DNA from: DATCYZ01 sp036526195
GTDB lineage: Bacteria > Pseudomonadota > Gammaproteobacteria > Burkholderiales > SG8-39
DNA: 62,143 nt
Assembly: GCA_036526195.1 (NCBI GenBank)
Contig: DATCYZ010000139.1
Location: 1-62,143, forward strand
Direction of reading: 5' to 3'
Shown here one piece after another: positions 53,261 to 60,704 of the stretch (its first letter is position 1; every line of letters begins with the position of its first letter). The position numbers and the translations under genes were made by a program. The notes under the pieces were generated by a model. It searched no databases, had not been told where the DNA came from, and saw only the letters and a program-made list of their open reading frames with translations.

Positions 53261-53979
53261 CTACAGGCCGAGGTACGCGGCCTGCACCTGCGGGTGCGAA
53301 AGCAGTTCGGCGCCGCTGCCCGCGAGCACCACCTTGCCGGTTTCGAGCACGTAGGCGCGATCGGCGATGCGCAGCGCGGCGCAAGCCCCATGCTCGGCTC
53401 GTCGAGCAGCAGCAGGCGCGGCCGCCCCATCAGCGCGCGCCCGAGGGCGAGCATCTGCCGCTGCCCGCCCGAGAGCGTGCCGGCGGCGCCCGCGCGCCGG
53501 CTCTTCAGCACGGGAAACATCCCCTACACCTGTTCCAGCCTCTGCGCGGTGCGCTCGCGCCCGCGCGCATGGGCCCCGAGCCGCAGGTTGTCCTCGACCG
53601 AGAGCGCGCCGAACACCACCATCTCGAAGTCCGTGAACACGGTGAGCAACTGCGGCAGCGTGGTCAGCACCGCCGCGCCGACCACCGCGCCGAAGGTCGA
53701 CGCCATGCCGCCGAACACCACCATGGTCACCAGTTCGAGTTTGCGCCCGAGCACCCCGCCCGCGGCGTTCAGGGTGTCGACATACAGTTGCAGGGTCTTC
53801 AGTTCCGGGTCGCCGAGGAAGGCGGCGGGGTCGGTGACTGCGAGGAACGAGCCGATGCGGCTCGGCTCGGCCGCCTAGGCGCCGACGGCGGTGGTGAGGC
53901 CGACGGCAGCCGGGCTGCGTGCAATCGGGCGGGCAAGCGCGCGCCAGGCGCGCCGGCCAAGGGTGCGGGGTGTGGTCAT
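53261..53979 (-). pseudogene. Collapsed branched-chain-type ABC importer (fragments of livJ, livM and livF)
   Basis: From 53979 a signal peptide is followed by a stop (53877-53875), then a binding-protein start (AEPSRIGSFLAVT, TLNAAGGVLGRKLELV). At about 53727 it switches in frame to a permease piece (VFGGMASTFGAVVGAAVLTTLPQLL), and at about 53604 to the ATPase start (LSVEDNLRLGAHARG). A second stop lies at 53526-53524. The ATPase resumes with LSGGQRQMLALGRA and LLLLDEPSMGLA. About 80 bases including the H-loop are missing near 53380, with a frame change, before LRIADRAYVLETGKV to the end. The livH and livG genes are absent. It is a non-functional remnant of an aromatic-acid-type importer. 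Confidence 0.88.
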
Positions 53980-54059
53980 GTCGAGCCTCCTCGGACAGGG
54001 ATGAGGCCGGCCTGCGGGCGCCGGACGACACGCTGCACCGATGCCGACCCGCATAATCC

Positions 54060-54078
54060 GGTACTGGATTGCGTATTT
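54060..54078. promoter_or_regulatory. Candidate operator ahead of the decayed importer
   Basis: GGTACTGGATTGCGTATTT, 16 of 19 bases equal to the motif before oah (41793-41811). It is 81 bases upstream of the importer start, next to a possible -10 element (ATAATC on the plus strand at 54053-54058). The conservation suggests one regulator for uptake and benzoyl-CoA breakdown. Confidence 0.55.
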
Positions 54079-54108
54079 GGACGGTAACGAGCGCAGGCGG
54101 CGCCGGGT

Positions 54109-54122
54109 TTGATGTGTCTCAA
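54109..54122. promoter_or_regulatory. Degenerate FNR-like site
   Basis: TTGATGTGTCTCAA keeps TTGAT but has CTCAA for ATCAA. It lies in the 197-base gap between the importer remnant and the gene ending at 54177, and may be a decaying site for the importer promoter. Confidence 0.45.
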
Positions 54123-54176
54123 GATTTCCCGCGCCGGATCGTGCGAGGGGGCGGGCGTGTCGCCGGCCGCCGGGAC

Positions 54177-54602
54177 TCAGGCCCGGTGCCTGGAGAGCTT
54201 GCGTTTCTGCGCTTCGACGGCAGCACGCGCCGCAGCCGAGAACGCGGTTGCCGGGAAGCGCGAAAGCAGCTTTGCGTACAGCTGGATGGCCAGCGCCGGC
54301 TCGTTGGCCTCGCCGGCCTTGTGTGCCGCATCGAACAGCAGCTTTTGCTGCCCGAGCCCGTCGGCCGCGGGGACGGGGGGCGCGGCAACGCTGCCCGGGC
54401 CGGGCGCTTCCGCGGCCACCGCGGCAGCGGCCGCGGGCGACAGCGACGCCTTCGGGCCGCCCACGCCATGGTCCGCCATGAACAGGGCGAAACGCGCCTC
54501 CTCTGCACGTCGCCGCTCGGCGAGCATGCGCGTCTTGTGCCAGATCAGCCAGACGAAGCCGACCGCGCCCGCAAGCAACACGATCCACAGCAGTTTTTCC
54601 AT
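54177..54602 (-). CDS. Membrane-anchored protein with short helical repeat region, function unknown
   Basis: 141 residues from ATG 54602, preceded by AAGGAG-like bases. One N-terminal helix (about 4-22, LWIVLLAGAVGFVWLIW), a charged arginine-rich stretch, an alanine/proline linker (about 55-85), and a TPR-like helix pair (QKLLFDAAHKAGEANEPALAIQLYAKLLSRFP). No enzyme motif. It stands alone between the importer remnant and the GNAT gene. Confidence 0.65.
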   Translation of the reverse strand: MEKLLWIVLLAGAVGFVWLIWHKTRMLAERRRAEEARFALFMADHGVGGPKASLSPAAAAAVAAEAPGPGSVAAPPVPAADGLGQQKLLFDAAHKAGEANEPALAIQLYAKLLSRFPATAFSAAARAAVEAQKRKLSRHRA

Positions 54603-54670
54603 GGGCAAGGAGTATAGCGATCCCGCGCCCGGACTAGAATTCACCCCGGCGCGCGTGATCCGGCAGCACG

Positions 54671-55195
54671 ATGCGCGTGCGTTGTTCCATGACAGGGGAG
54701 GCAGGCATCGCCGCAACACGAAAGCGCGCCCGGGGGGCCGAGGAAGGTGTCGCGCCGCCCGCGCTTCGCCTGCGCCGCGCGCGCCGCGCCGACCTCGCGC
54801 AGGTGATCGAGATCGACGCCCGCACCACCGGGCTGCGAAAGGCGAAGTACTGGTCCGGCGTGCTGCGGCGCTACGGCAGCGGGCGCGGCCCGCACTGGTT
54901 CCTGGTTGCCGAGCGCGCCGGCCGCATCGAGGGCTACGTGATCGGCGAGGTGCGCGACTGGGAGTTCGGCGCGCCGCCCTGCGGCTGGGTGTTCGCGATC
55001 AACGTGCGGCCCGAGGCACGCGTCGGCGGCATCGGCGCGCGCCTGCTGCAGGCGATCGGCGCGGGCTTCCGCGCCTGCGGGGTGCGCTCGCTGCGCACGC
55101 TGCTCGCGCGCGACAACGCGCTGGTACTTTCGTTCTTTCGCAGCCAGGGCCTGATGGCGGCGCCGGTGATCCCGCTCGAGAAGGTGCTCGATTGA
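54671..55195 (+). CDS. GNAT N-acetyltransferase, BadL-like
   Basis: 174 residues; the ATG at 54689 is an alternative start. One GNAT domain with IEIDARTTGLRKAKYW, the acetyl-CoA loop INVRPEARVGGIGARLLQAI and ARDNALVLSFFRSQG. Its stop overlaps the start of an Rrf2 regulator. In R. palustris the GNAT enzyme BadL acetylates aminobenzoates, and the product releases the Rrf2 protein BadM from the benzoyl-CoA reductase promoter. The same pairing beside a bcr cluster makes this the best candidate for that role here; the substrate is inferred. Confidence 0.72.
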   Translation: MRVRCSMTGEAGIAATRKRARGAEEGVAPPALRLRRARRADLAQVIEIDARTTGLRKAKYWSGVLRRYGSGRGPHWFLVAERAGRIEGYVIGEVRDWEFGAPPCGWVFAINVRPEARVGGIGARLLQAIGAGFRACGVRSLRTLLARDNALVLSFFRSQGLMAAPVIPLEKVLD

Positions 55196-55617
55196 AGCTG
55201 CAGACCAACACCCTGCTCGCGCTGTGCAGCATGCTGGAATTCGCCGCGGCGCCGGACCGTGCCCTGTCCGCGGCCGGGATCGCGGCGCAGTACGGCGCCT
55301 CGCCGCACCACCTTGCCAAGGTGCTGCGCGCGCTCGGACGCGCCGGCCTGCTGAGCGCGGCGCGCGGCGCGGGCGGCGGCTACCGCTTTCGCGGCAACGC
55401 CAAGCGGCTGACCCTGCTCGACGTGATCGACCTGTTCGAGGACATCGGCCGCGGCACGCAGGCGAAGCGCGTGCGCGGCCGGCGTCGCGCGGGCGGCGAC
55501 ATCGAGCATGCGATCGACACGGTGCTCGCCGAGATCGACGAGACCGCGCGCGCGACCTTCGGTTCGATCACGCTGGAGACGATGCTCAAGCTGGCGGCGC
55601 GCTCCCGGTCGGGCTGA
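55192..55617 (+). CDS. Rrf2-family transcription regulator, BadM-like
   Basis: 141 residues from a TTG start overlapping the GNAT stop (TTGA). The winged helix is typical (LAKVLRALGRAGLLSAARGAGGGYRF, then LLDVIDLFEDI). Only one cysteine (C12) is present, so the three-cysteine [Fe-S] site of NsrR and IscR is missing; a small-molecule ligand is more likely. It is the natural candidate to bind the shared motif at 41793 and 54060. It converges with the Crp/Fnr gene, overlapping 32 bases. Confidence 0.82.
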   Translation: MKLQTNTLLALCSMLEFAAAPDRALSAAGIAAQYGASPHHLAKVLRALGRAGLLSAARGAGGGYRFRGNAKRLTLLDVIDLFEDIGRGTQAKRVRGRRRAGGDIEHAIDTVLAEIDETARATFGSITLETMLKLAARSRSG

Positions 55618-56329
55618 GCGGCGCGCCATGGGCGATCGCCTCGACGCGCGCGCGGTCGAGCAGCGTGATCTCCTGGCCGGCCACGGTGATCAGGGCTTCC
55701 TGGCGCAATTGCCGGAGCAGCCGCGAGAGCGTTTCCTTGGTCATGCCCAGGCGCGCGGCGATCACCGTCTTGCTGGCCGGCAGCCGGAACTTCGCCGGGC
55801 CGTCGCCGGGCTCGGCGAGCGAATCGAGGTAGCCCGCGACCCGCTCGAGCGCGCCGTGCAGCGTGGTGGACTCGAAATCGACCACCAGTTCGTGCAGCCG
55901 CTGGCACAGGCTGGCGAGCAGTCCGCGCGCGAACGTCGGCGCGCGCTCGAGCAGCGCGAGCAGGGGCGGGCCCGGAATCAGTACCACCATCGCATCCGAC
56001 AACGCGACCACTTCGACGGGCACCGGCTTGTCGAGAAACAGCGCGGCCTCGCCCAGCGTCTCGGCGCGCCCGATCAGGCGCAGCACCTTTTCCTCGCCGT
56101 TCGGTCCGCGCAGCGAAAGCTTGAGCGTCCCGTAGACCACCGCGTAAAGCCCGGGAATGCGCTCGCCGCGCCGCTGCAGCACTTCGCCGCGGCGCAGGTG
56201 CTGGGTGCGGGCGCTGGCGACCAGTTCCGCGAGGTGCTCGCTTGCGATGCGCCGGAACATCGGCAGATCGTGGATCAGGCGAACCACCACGGCGTGGCTG
56301 TTGCGGCTTTCTCCGGCAGGGTGTCGCAT
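55586..56329 (-). CDS. Crp/Fnr-family regulator without Fe-S cysteines
   Basis: About 247 residues from ATG 56329; an ATG at 56371 would fall inside an FNR-type box (56363-56376) and is less likely. Effector domain (RRGEVLQRRGERIPGLYAV), dimer helix, then an HTH with recognition residues in MTKETLSRLLRQL (E-x-x-S-R). No N-terminal cysteine cluster, so it is a DNR/NNR-type or orphan member. Its own promoter box suggests cross-regulation with fnr and the DNR-like gene. Confidence 0.83.
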   Translation of the reverse strand: MRHPAGESRNSHAVVVRLIHDLPMFRRIASEHLAELVASARTQHLRRGEVLQRRGERIPGLYAVVYGTLKLSLRGPNGEEKVLRLIGRAETLGEAALFLDKPVPVEVVALSDAMVVLIPGPPLLALLERAPTFARGLLASLCQRLHELVVDFESTTLHGALERVAGYLDSLAEPGDGPAKFRLPASKTVIAARLGMTKETLSRLLRQLRQEALITVAGQEITLLDRARVEAIAHGAPLSPTGSAPPA

Positions 56330-56362
56330 GCGCCCATGCTGGCGATCGCCCGGCAGAAGTAT

Positions 56363-56376
56363 TTGACTCATATCAA
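56363..56376. promoter_or_regulatory. FNR-type box ahead of the third Crp/Fnr gene
   Basis: TTGACTCATATCAA matches at 9 of 10 positions, 40 bases from the chosen start at 56329. It also lies upstream of the divergent nitronate monooxygenase gene (56515). Confidence 0.75.
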
Positions 56377-56514
56377 GCGCGGCATGACTGCACCGCGGCG
56401 CGATGTTTAACAGGGATCAAGGTCCCGGCCGGCGCGTGCTGGCACACTCGGCCGCATGAAATTCCGACGGCTGCAGGGGGGGGCGCCCCTTTTCACGCTT
56501 CGCCTGGGCGCGCG

Positions 56515-57687
56515 ATGAATTCGATCCGCATCGGGCGCCGCGAGGCGCGCCCGCTGGTGCAGGGCGGCATGGGCGTGGGCGTCTCCGCGCACCGGCTGGC
56601 CGGCGCGGTGGCGCGCGAGGGCGGCGTCGGCACGGTGTCCAGTGTCGACCTGCGCCGCCACCATCCCGACCTGATGCGCGCCACCGGCCGCGACAAGGCG
56701 GCGATCGAGGCGGCCAACCTGGTGGCGCTGGATCGCGAGGTGCGCGCCGCGCGCGAACTCGCCGCGGGCGAGGGCGCGATCGCGGTCAACGTGATGCGCG
56801 CGGTGTCGCAGTATGCCGCCTACGTGCAGCAGGCCTGCGCGAGCGGCGCCGATGCCGTCGTCGTTGGCGCCGGGCTGGCGCTCGACCTGCCCGAACTCAC
56901 CCAGGACTGGCCCGACGTGGCGCTGGTGCCGATCGTCTCGGAAGCGCGCGCCGCCGCGCTCATCGTGCGGCGCTGGGCGCGGCGCGGCCGCGCGCCGGAT
57001 GCCATCGTGGTCGAGCATCCGCGCTACGCCGGCGGCCACGTGGGTGCAGCGCGCGTCGACGAGGTGGCGGATGCGCGCTTTGACTTCGCCCGCGTGCTGC
57101 CGGAGATCCGCGCCGCGCTGCACGCGGCCGGGCTGGAGGCCGATCGCATTCCGCTGATCGCCGCCGGCGGCATCAATTCTCCCGGGCGCGTCGCACAGGC
57201 GCACGCCGCGGGCGCCGACGCGGTGCAGGCCGGCACGCCCTTCGTCGCCACCGACGAATGCGACGCCCACGCCAACTTCAAGCGCGTCATCGCCGAAGCG
57301 AAGCCCGAGGACATCGTGGTGTTCATGAGCGTCGCCGGGCTGCCGGCGCGGGCGGTGCGCACGCCCTGGCTCGCCGCCTACCTGGAGCGGGAAGGGATGC
57401 TGCAAAGTCGCGCCCACAAGCGACCCGGTTGCTCGCTCGCCTGGGATTGCCTCGCGCAATGCGGGCTGCGCGACGGCCTGCCGCGCGCCGGCCAGTTCTG
57501 CATCGACCATCACCTCGCCGCCGCGCTGCGCGGCGACGTCGACCGGGGGCTGTTCTTCCGCGGCTCGGAGGCGCTGCCCTTCGGCAGCGCGATCCGTCCC
57601 GTGCGCGAGCTTTTCGATTACCTGCTTGGCGACCACCTGCTCGCCGATCACCTGCCCGCGCGCGTGCCGCTCGCCGCCGCGGCCTGA
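56515..57687 (+). CDS. Nitronate monooxygenase/2-nitropropane dioxygenase family protein
   Basis: 390 residues, TIM barrel with FMN. QGGMGVGVSAHRLAGAVAREGGVGTVSS begins it; VVEHPRYAGGHVG holds the family histidine; IPLIAAGGINSPGRVAQAHAAGADAVQAGTPFVAT is the phosphate-binding part. A cysteine-rich C-terminal extension (RPGCSLAWDCLAQCGLRDGL, then FCIDHH) is not in the basic enzyme and resembles variants that may bind a metal. Typical substrates are nitroalkanes; some relatives are enoyl-ACP or other flavin reductases. Confidence 0.8.
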   Translation: MNSIRIGRREARPLVQGGMGVGVSAHRLAGAVAREGGVGTVSSVDLRRHHPDLMRATGRDKAAIEAANLVALDREVRAARELAAGEGAIAVNVMRAVSQYAAYVQQACASGADAVVVGAGLALDLPELTQDWPDVALVPIVSEARAAALIVRRWARRGRAPDAIVVEHPRYAGGHVGAARVDEVADARFDFARVLPEIRAALHAAGLEADRIPLIAAGGINSPGRVAQAHAAGADAVQAGTPFVATDECDAHANFKRVIAEAKPEDIVVFMSVAGLPARAVRTPWLAAYLEREGMLQSRAHKRPGCSLAWDCLAQCGLRDGLPRAGQFCIDHHLAAALRGDVDRGLFFRGSEALPFGSAIRPVRELFDYLLGDHLLADHLPARVPLAAAA

Positions 57688-57711
57688 GCCGCGCGGGCCG
57701 CGCAGACGGCG

Positions 57712-57725
57712 TTGACCTGCGTCAA
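57712..57725. promoter_or_regulatory. FNR-type box ahead of the SirB-like gene
   Basis: TTGACCTGCGTCAA, a symmetric TTGAC/GTCAA site, centred 44 bases before the ATG at 57763. The spacing leaves a short leader for a class II site. Confidence 0.7.
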
Positions 57726-57762
57726 CGCCGCGCCGGCTCGTCGGGCTATCGTGATTCGGCGC

Positions 57763-58170
57763 ATGTCCGCCGACGCCTACCAGATCCTGAAGTACCTCCA
57801 CGTCGGCGCGGTGATTCTGAGCCTGGCGGGATTCGCGCTGCGCGGCGTGCTGAGGCTCGCCGGCTCGCCGCTGCTCGGGCGCCGCTTTACGCGCATCGCC
57901 CCTCACGTGGTCGACACCGTGCTGCTCGCCAGCGCCGTGGCGCTCGCCTGGCGGCTCGGGCAGGCGCCGTTCGTTGATGCCTGGCTGACGGCCAAGGTTC
58001 TCGCGCTGCCGCCGTATATCGTCCTCGGTGCAATCGCCCTGGGGGGCGTGCGACCCCGGCGAACGCGGGCACTTGCCTTCACCGGGGCGCTGCTCGCCGC
58101 GGCGTACATCGTCTGCGTGGCCCTGACGCGCGACCCGCGCGGGCCGTGGCTGCTGGTGGCGGGCGGTTAG
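57763..58170 (+). CDS. SirB-family membrane protein
   Basis: 135 residues with four helices. Family marks are YQILKYLHVGAVILSLAGFALRG and RIAPHVVDTVLLASAVALAWR; the end VALTRDPRGPW is also usual. Role unknown in general. Located between the nitronate monooxygenase and the copper genes with its own FNR-type box. Confidence 0.85.
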   Translation: MSADAYQILKYLHVGAVILSLAGFALRGVLRLAGSPLLGRRFTRIAPHVVDTVLLASAVALAWRLGQAPFVDAWLTAKVLALPPYIVLGAIALGGVRPRRTRALAFTGALLAAAYIVCVALTRDPRGPWLLVAGG

Positions 58171-58243
58171 AATGGTCCCGCCCGTGGAATCCCTCCGGAC
58201 GCAACGCCCGCGGGGCGGGTGACGCGGCGCCACCGGACACACG

Positions 58244-60415
58244 ATGACCGATCTTTCCATTCCCCCCGCATCGACCGTCGACCTCGACCTCGAGGGCATG
58301 AGTTGCGCGGCCTGCGCGACGCGCATCGAGACGGTGCTCAATCGGCTCGAGGGCGTGGAGGCGAGCGTCAGTTTCGCCACCGAGAAGGCCACGGTGCGCT
58401 ATGCAGCCGACAAGCTCGCCGTCGAAGGCCTGCTGGCCGCGGTGCGCGACAGCGGCTACGACGCCCACGTGGCGGTCGAGGGCGTGCTGCGCGACCACGC
58501 CGCGGCGCACCGCGCCGCGCTGCGCGAGGTGGGGCTGGCGGCGCTCTTCACCGCGCCGCTGCTCCTCGAGATGGGCGCGATGTTCGCCGGCGGCCACGGC
58601 CTGCTGCCCGCCGCGTGGCAATGGCTGCTCGCCACGCCGGTGCAGTTCTGGAGCGGGCTGCGCTTCTACCGCGGCGCCTGGGCCGCGCTGCGCGGCGGCG
58701 GCGCCAACATGGACGTGCTGGTGGCGCTCGGCACCAGCGTCGCCTACCTGTACTCGAGCGCGGTGTTCGCCTTCGGGCTGGAGGGCCACCTGTACTTCGA
58801 GGCGGCCGCCATGGTGATCACGCTGGTGCTGCTCGGCAAGTACCTCGAGGCGCGCGCCAAGGCGCAGGCGGCGCAGGCGCTCGAATCGCTGGTGAAGCTG
58901 CAGCCGGCCACCGCCTGGGTCGAGCGCGACGGCCGGCTGGTCGAGGTGCCGATCGACACGCTGGCGCGCGGCGACGCCTACGTGGTGCGGCCCGGGGACC
59001 GCGTGCCGGTGGACGGCCGCGTGGTGTCCGGCGAATCGGCGATCGACGAATCGATGCTCACCGGCGAATCGATGCCCGCGGACAAGCGCGCCGGCGCGCG
59101 CCTGTTCGCCGGCACCGTGAACCGCGGCGGCGGCGCGCTCGCCTGCAGCGCCACCGGGCTCGGGCGCGACACCGTGCTCGCCGGCATCATCCGCATGGTG
59201 GCCGCGGCGCAGGCCTCCAAGCCGCCGGTGCAGAAACTGGTCGACCGGATTTCCGCCATCTTCGTGCCGGTGGTGGTGGCGATCGCGGTGCTCACCTTCG
59301 CCGGCTGGTGGTGGTTCGCCGGCTTCGCCGCGGCCATCGTCCCCGCGGTGGCGGTGCTGGTGATCGCCTGCCCCTGCGCGCTCGGCCTCGCGACGCCGAC
59401 CGCGCTGATGGTCGGCGTCGGGCGCGCGGCGCGCGCCGGCATCCTGATCCGCAACGCCGACGCGCTCGAAGGCGCCGGGTCGATCGACACGCTGCTGCTC
59501 GACAAGACCGGCACCCTGACGCGCGGCACGCCGCAGGTGACCGACGTGCTGCCGGTCGCGGGCATCGAGGCCGCGGACCTGATGGCACTCGCGGTCAGCC
59601 TCGAGAACGCCTCCGAGCACCCGCTGGCGCGCGCCATCGTCGAGGCGCCGCAGGCGAAGGGCATCCGGCCCCGCGCCCTCGAAGGCTTCACCGCGCACGG
59701 CGGCCGCGGCGTCTCGGCCACGCTCGAGGGTGCGCCGCTGCGCCTCGGTTCGCCGGATTTCCTGCGCGAAGCGGGTCTCGCCATCGACGACGCGGTGCTC
59801 GAGGCGCTCGCGCGCGAGGGCAAGTCGGTGGTCGGCGTCGCGCGCGGCGAACGCGTCCTCGGCTGGATCGCGCTTGCGGATACCTTGCGCGAGACCACTG
59901 CCGCGGCGCTCGCGCGGCTGGCGAAGATGGGCATCGAGCCGGTGGTGCTCTCGGGCGACAACGCCGCCGCGGTCGGCGCGATCGCAAAGGCACTGGGCAT
60001 CGCGCGCTGGAAGGGCGGCGTGCTGCCCGCCGGCAAGGCGGAGGAGGTCGCCGCGCTGCAGAAGGCCGGCCGCAGGGTCGGCATGGCGGGCGACGGCGTC
60101 AACGATGCGCCGGCACTGGCGTGCGCCGACGTCAGCTTCGCGCTGGCCGGCGGCACCGGCGTGGCGATCGAGACCTCGGATGTCACGCTGATGAAGAACG
60201 ACCTCGCGGGCATCGCGGATGCCGTGGCGCTGTCGCGCGCGACGCTGGCCAGGATCCGCCAGAACCTGTTCTTCGCCTTCGTCTACAACGTGCTCGGCAT
60301 CCCGCTTGCCGCCGCGGGCCTGCTGAACCCGGTGGTCGCCGGTGCGGCGATGGCCTTGAGTTCGGTCTCCGTCGTCACCAATTCATTGTTGCTGAACCGC
60401 TGGAAGGCGGACTGA
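58244..60415 (+). CDS. copA: Copper-translocating P1B-type ATPase
   Basis: 723 residues. One N-terminal metal-binding domain (GMSCAACATRIE, about residues 18-29), the A-domain TGES, CPC in the transport helix (VIACPCALGLATPTA), the phosphorylation site DKTGTLTRG and GDGVNDAPAL. Helix 7/8 marks YN and MALSS fit the Cu(I) (P1B-1) class. It exports Cu(I) from the cytoplasm. The cco cluster lacks ccoI, so this pump might also feed copper to the oxidases, but its sequence looks like CopA rather than FixI/CcoI. A copZ-like gene follows 13 bases later. Confidence 0.92.
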   Translation: MTDLSIPPASTVDLDLEGMSCAACATRIETVLNRLEGVEASVSFATEKATVRYAADKLAVEGLLAAVRDSGYDAHVAVEGVLRDHAAAHRAALREVGLAALFTAPLLLEMGAMFAGGHGLLPAAWQWLLATPVQFWSGLRFYRGAWAALRGGGANMDVLVALGTSVAYLYSSAVFAFGLEGHLYFEAAAMVITLVLLGKYLEARAKAQAAQALESLVKLQPATAWVERDGRLVEVPIDTLARGDAYVVRPGDRVPVDGRVVSGESAIDESMLTGESMPADKRAGARLFAGTVNRGGGALACSATGLGRDTVLAGIIRMVAAAQASKPPVQKLVDRISAIFVPVVVAIAVLTFAGWWWFAGFAAAIVPAVAVLVIACPCALGLATPTALMVGVGRAARAGILIRNADALEGAGSIDTLLLDKTGTLTRGTPQVTDVLPVAGIEAADLMALAVSLENASEHPLARAIVEAPQAKGIRPRALEGFTAHGGRGVSATLEGAPLRLGSPDFLREAGLAIDDAVLEALAREGKSVVGVARGERVLGWIALADTLRETTAAALARLAKMGIEPVVLSGDNAAAVGAIAKALGIARWKGGVLPAGKAEEVAALQKAGRRVGMAGDGVNDAPALACADVSFALAGGTGVAIETSDVTLMKNDLAGIADAVALSRATLARIRQNLFFAFVYNVLGIPLAAAGLLNPVVAGAAMALSSVSVVTNSLLLNRWKAD

Positions 60416-60428
60416 AAAGGAAACCCGC

Positions 60429-60635
60429 ATGGACCATGTTGATTTCAAGGTGGAAGGTTTGCATTGCGACGGCTGCGTCAAGAGCGTGACGCGCATGCTC
60501 ACCGGCGTGCCCGGCGTCGCGAAAGTCGAGGTTTCGCTGGAGGAAGCGCGCGCCAGCGTCGATTTCGACGCCGCGAAGGCCGGCCTGCCGGAATTCAAGC
60601 GGGCCGTGGAACGCGCCGGGTTTCGCTGCCCGTAG
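60429..60635 (+). CDS. copZ: Copper chaperone, heavy-metal-associated domain protein
   Basis: 68 residues, one ferredoxin-like HMA domain with the HCDGC metal loop at about residues 12-16. It carries Cu(I) to CopA. It lies just after the ATPase gene with AAAAGGAAA before the ATG. Confidence 0.88.
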   Translation: MDHVDFKVEGLHCDGCVKSVTRMLTGVPGVAKVEVSLEEARASVDFDAAKAGLPEFKRAVERAGFRCP

Positions 60636-60704
60636 CGTCCGGGGGGGCGTCCGGCCCCGTAGAATCGGCGTTTTTCTGCCCGCCGCGCGCTGCGCGGCCA
60701 GACG

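Noticed and set aside
53233..53520. The ATPase fragment as a functional LivF gene
   Set aside because: The frame changes near 53380, the H-loop region is deleted, and there is a stop directly before the fragment.
55192..55617. Rrf2 protein as the NO sensor NsrR
   Set aside because: NsrR and IscR need three conserved cysteines for their cluster; only C12 is present.
56405..56420. A further FNR-like sequence (TTTAACAGGGATCAAG)
   Set aside because: Only the ATCAA half matches and the spacing is wrong, while a good box lies 30 bases away at 56363.
58244..60415. The P-type ATPase as the cbb3 assembly pump CcoI/FixI
   Set aside because: It has a single CAAC metal-binding domain and CopA-type helix motifs, and is followed by a copper chaperone rather than ccoS. 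A dual role cannot be excluded.
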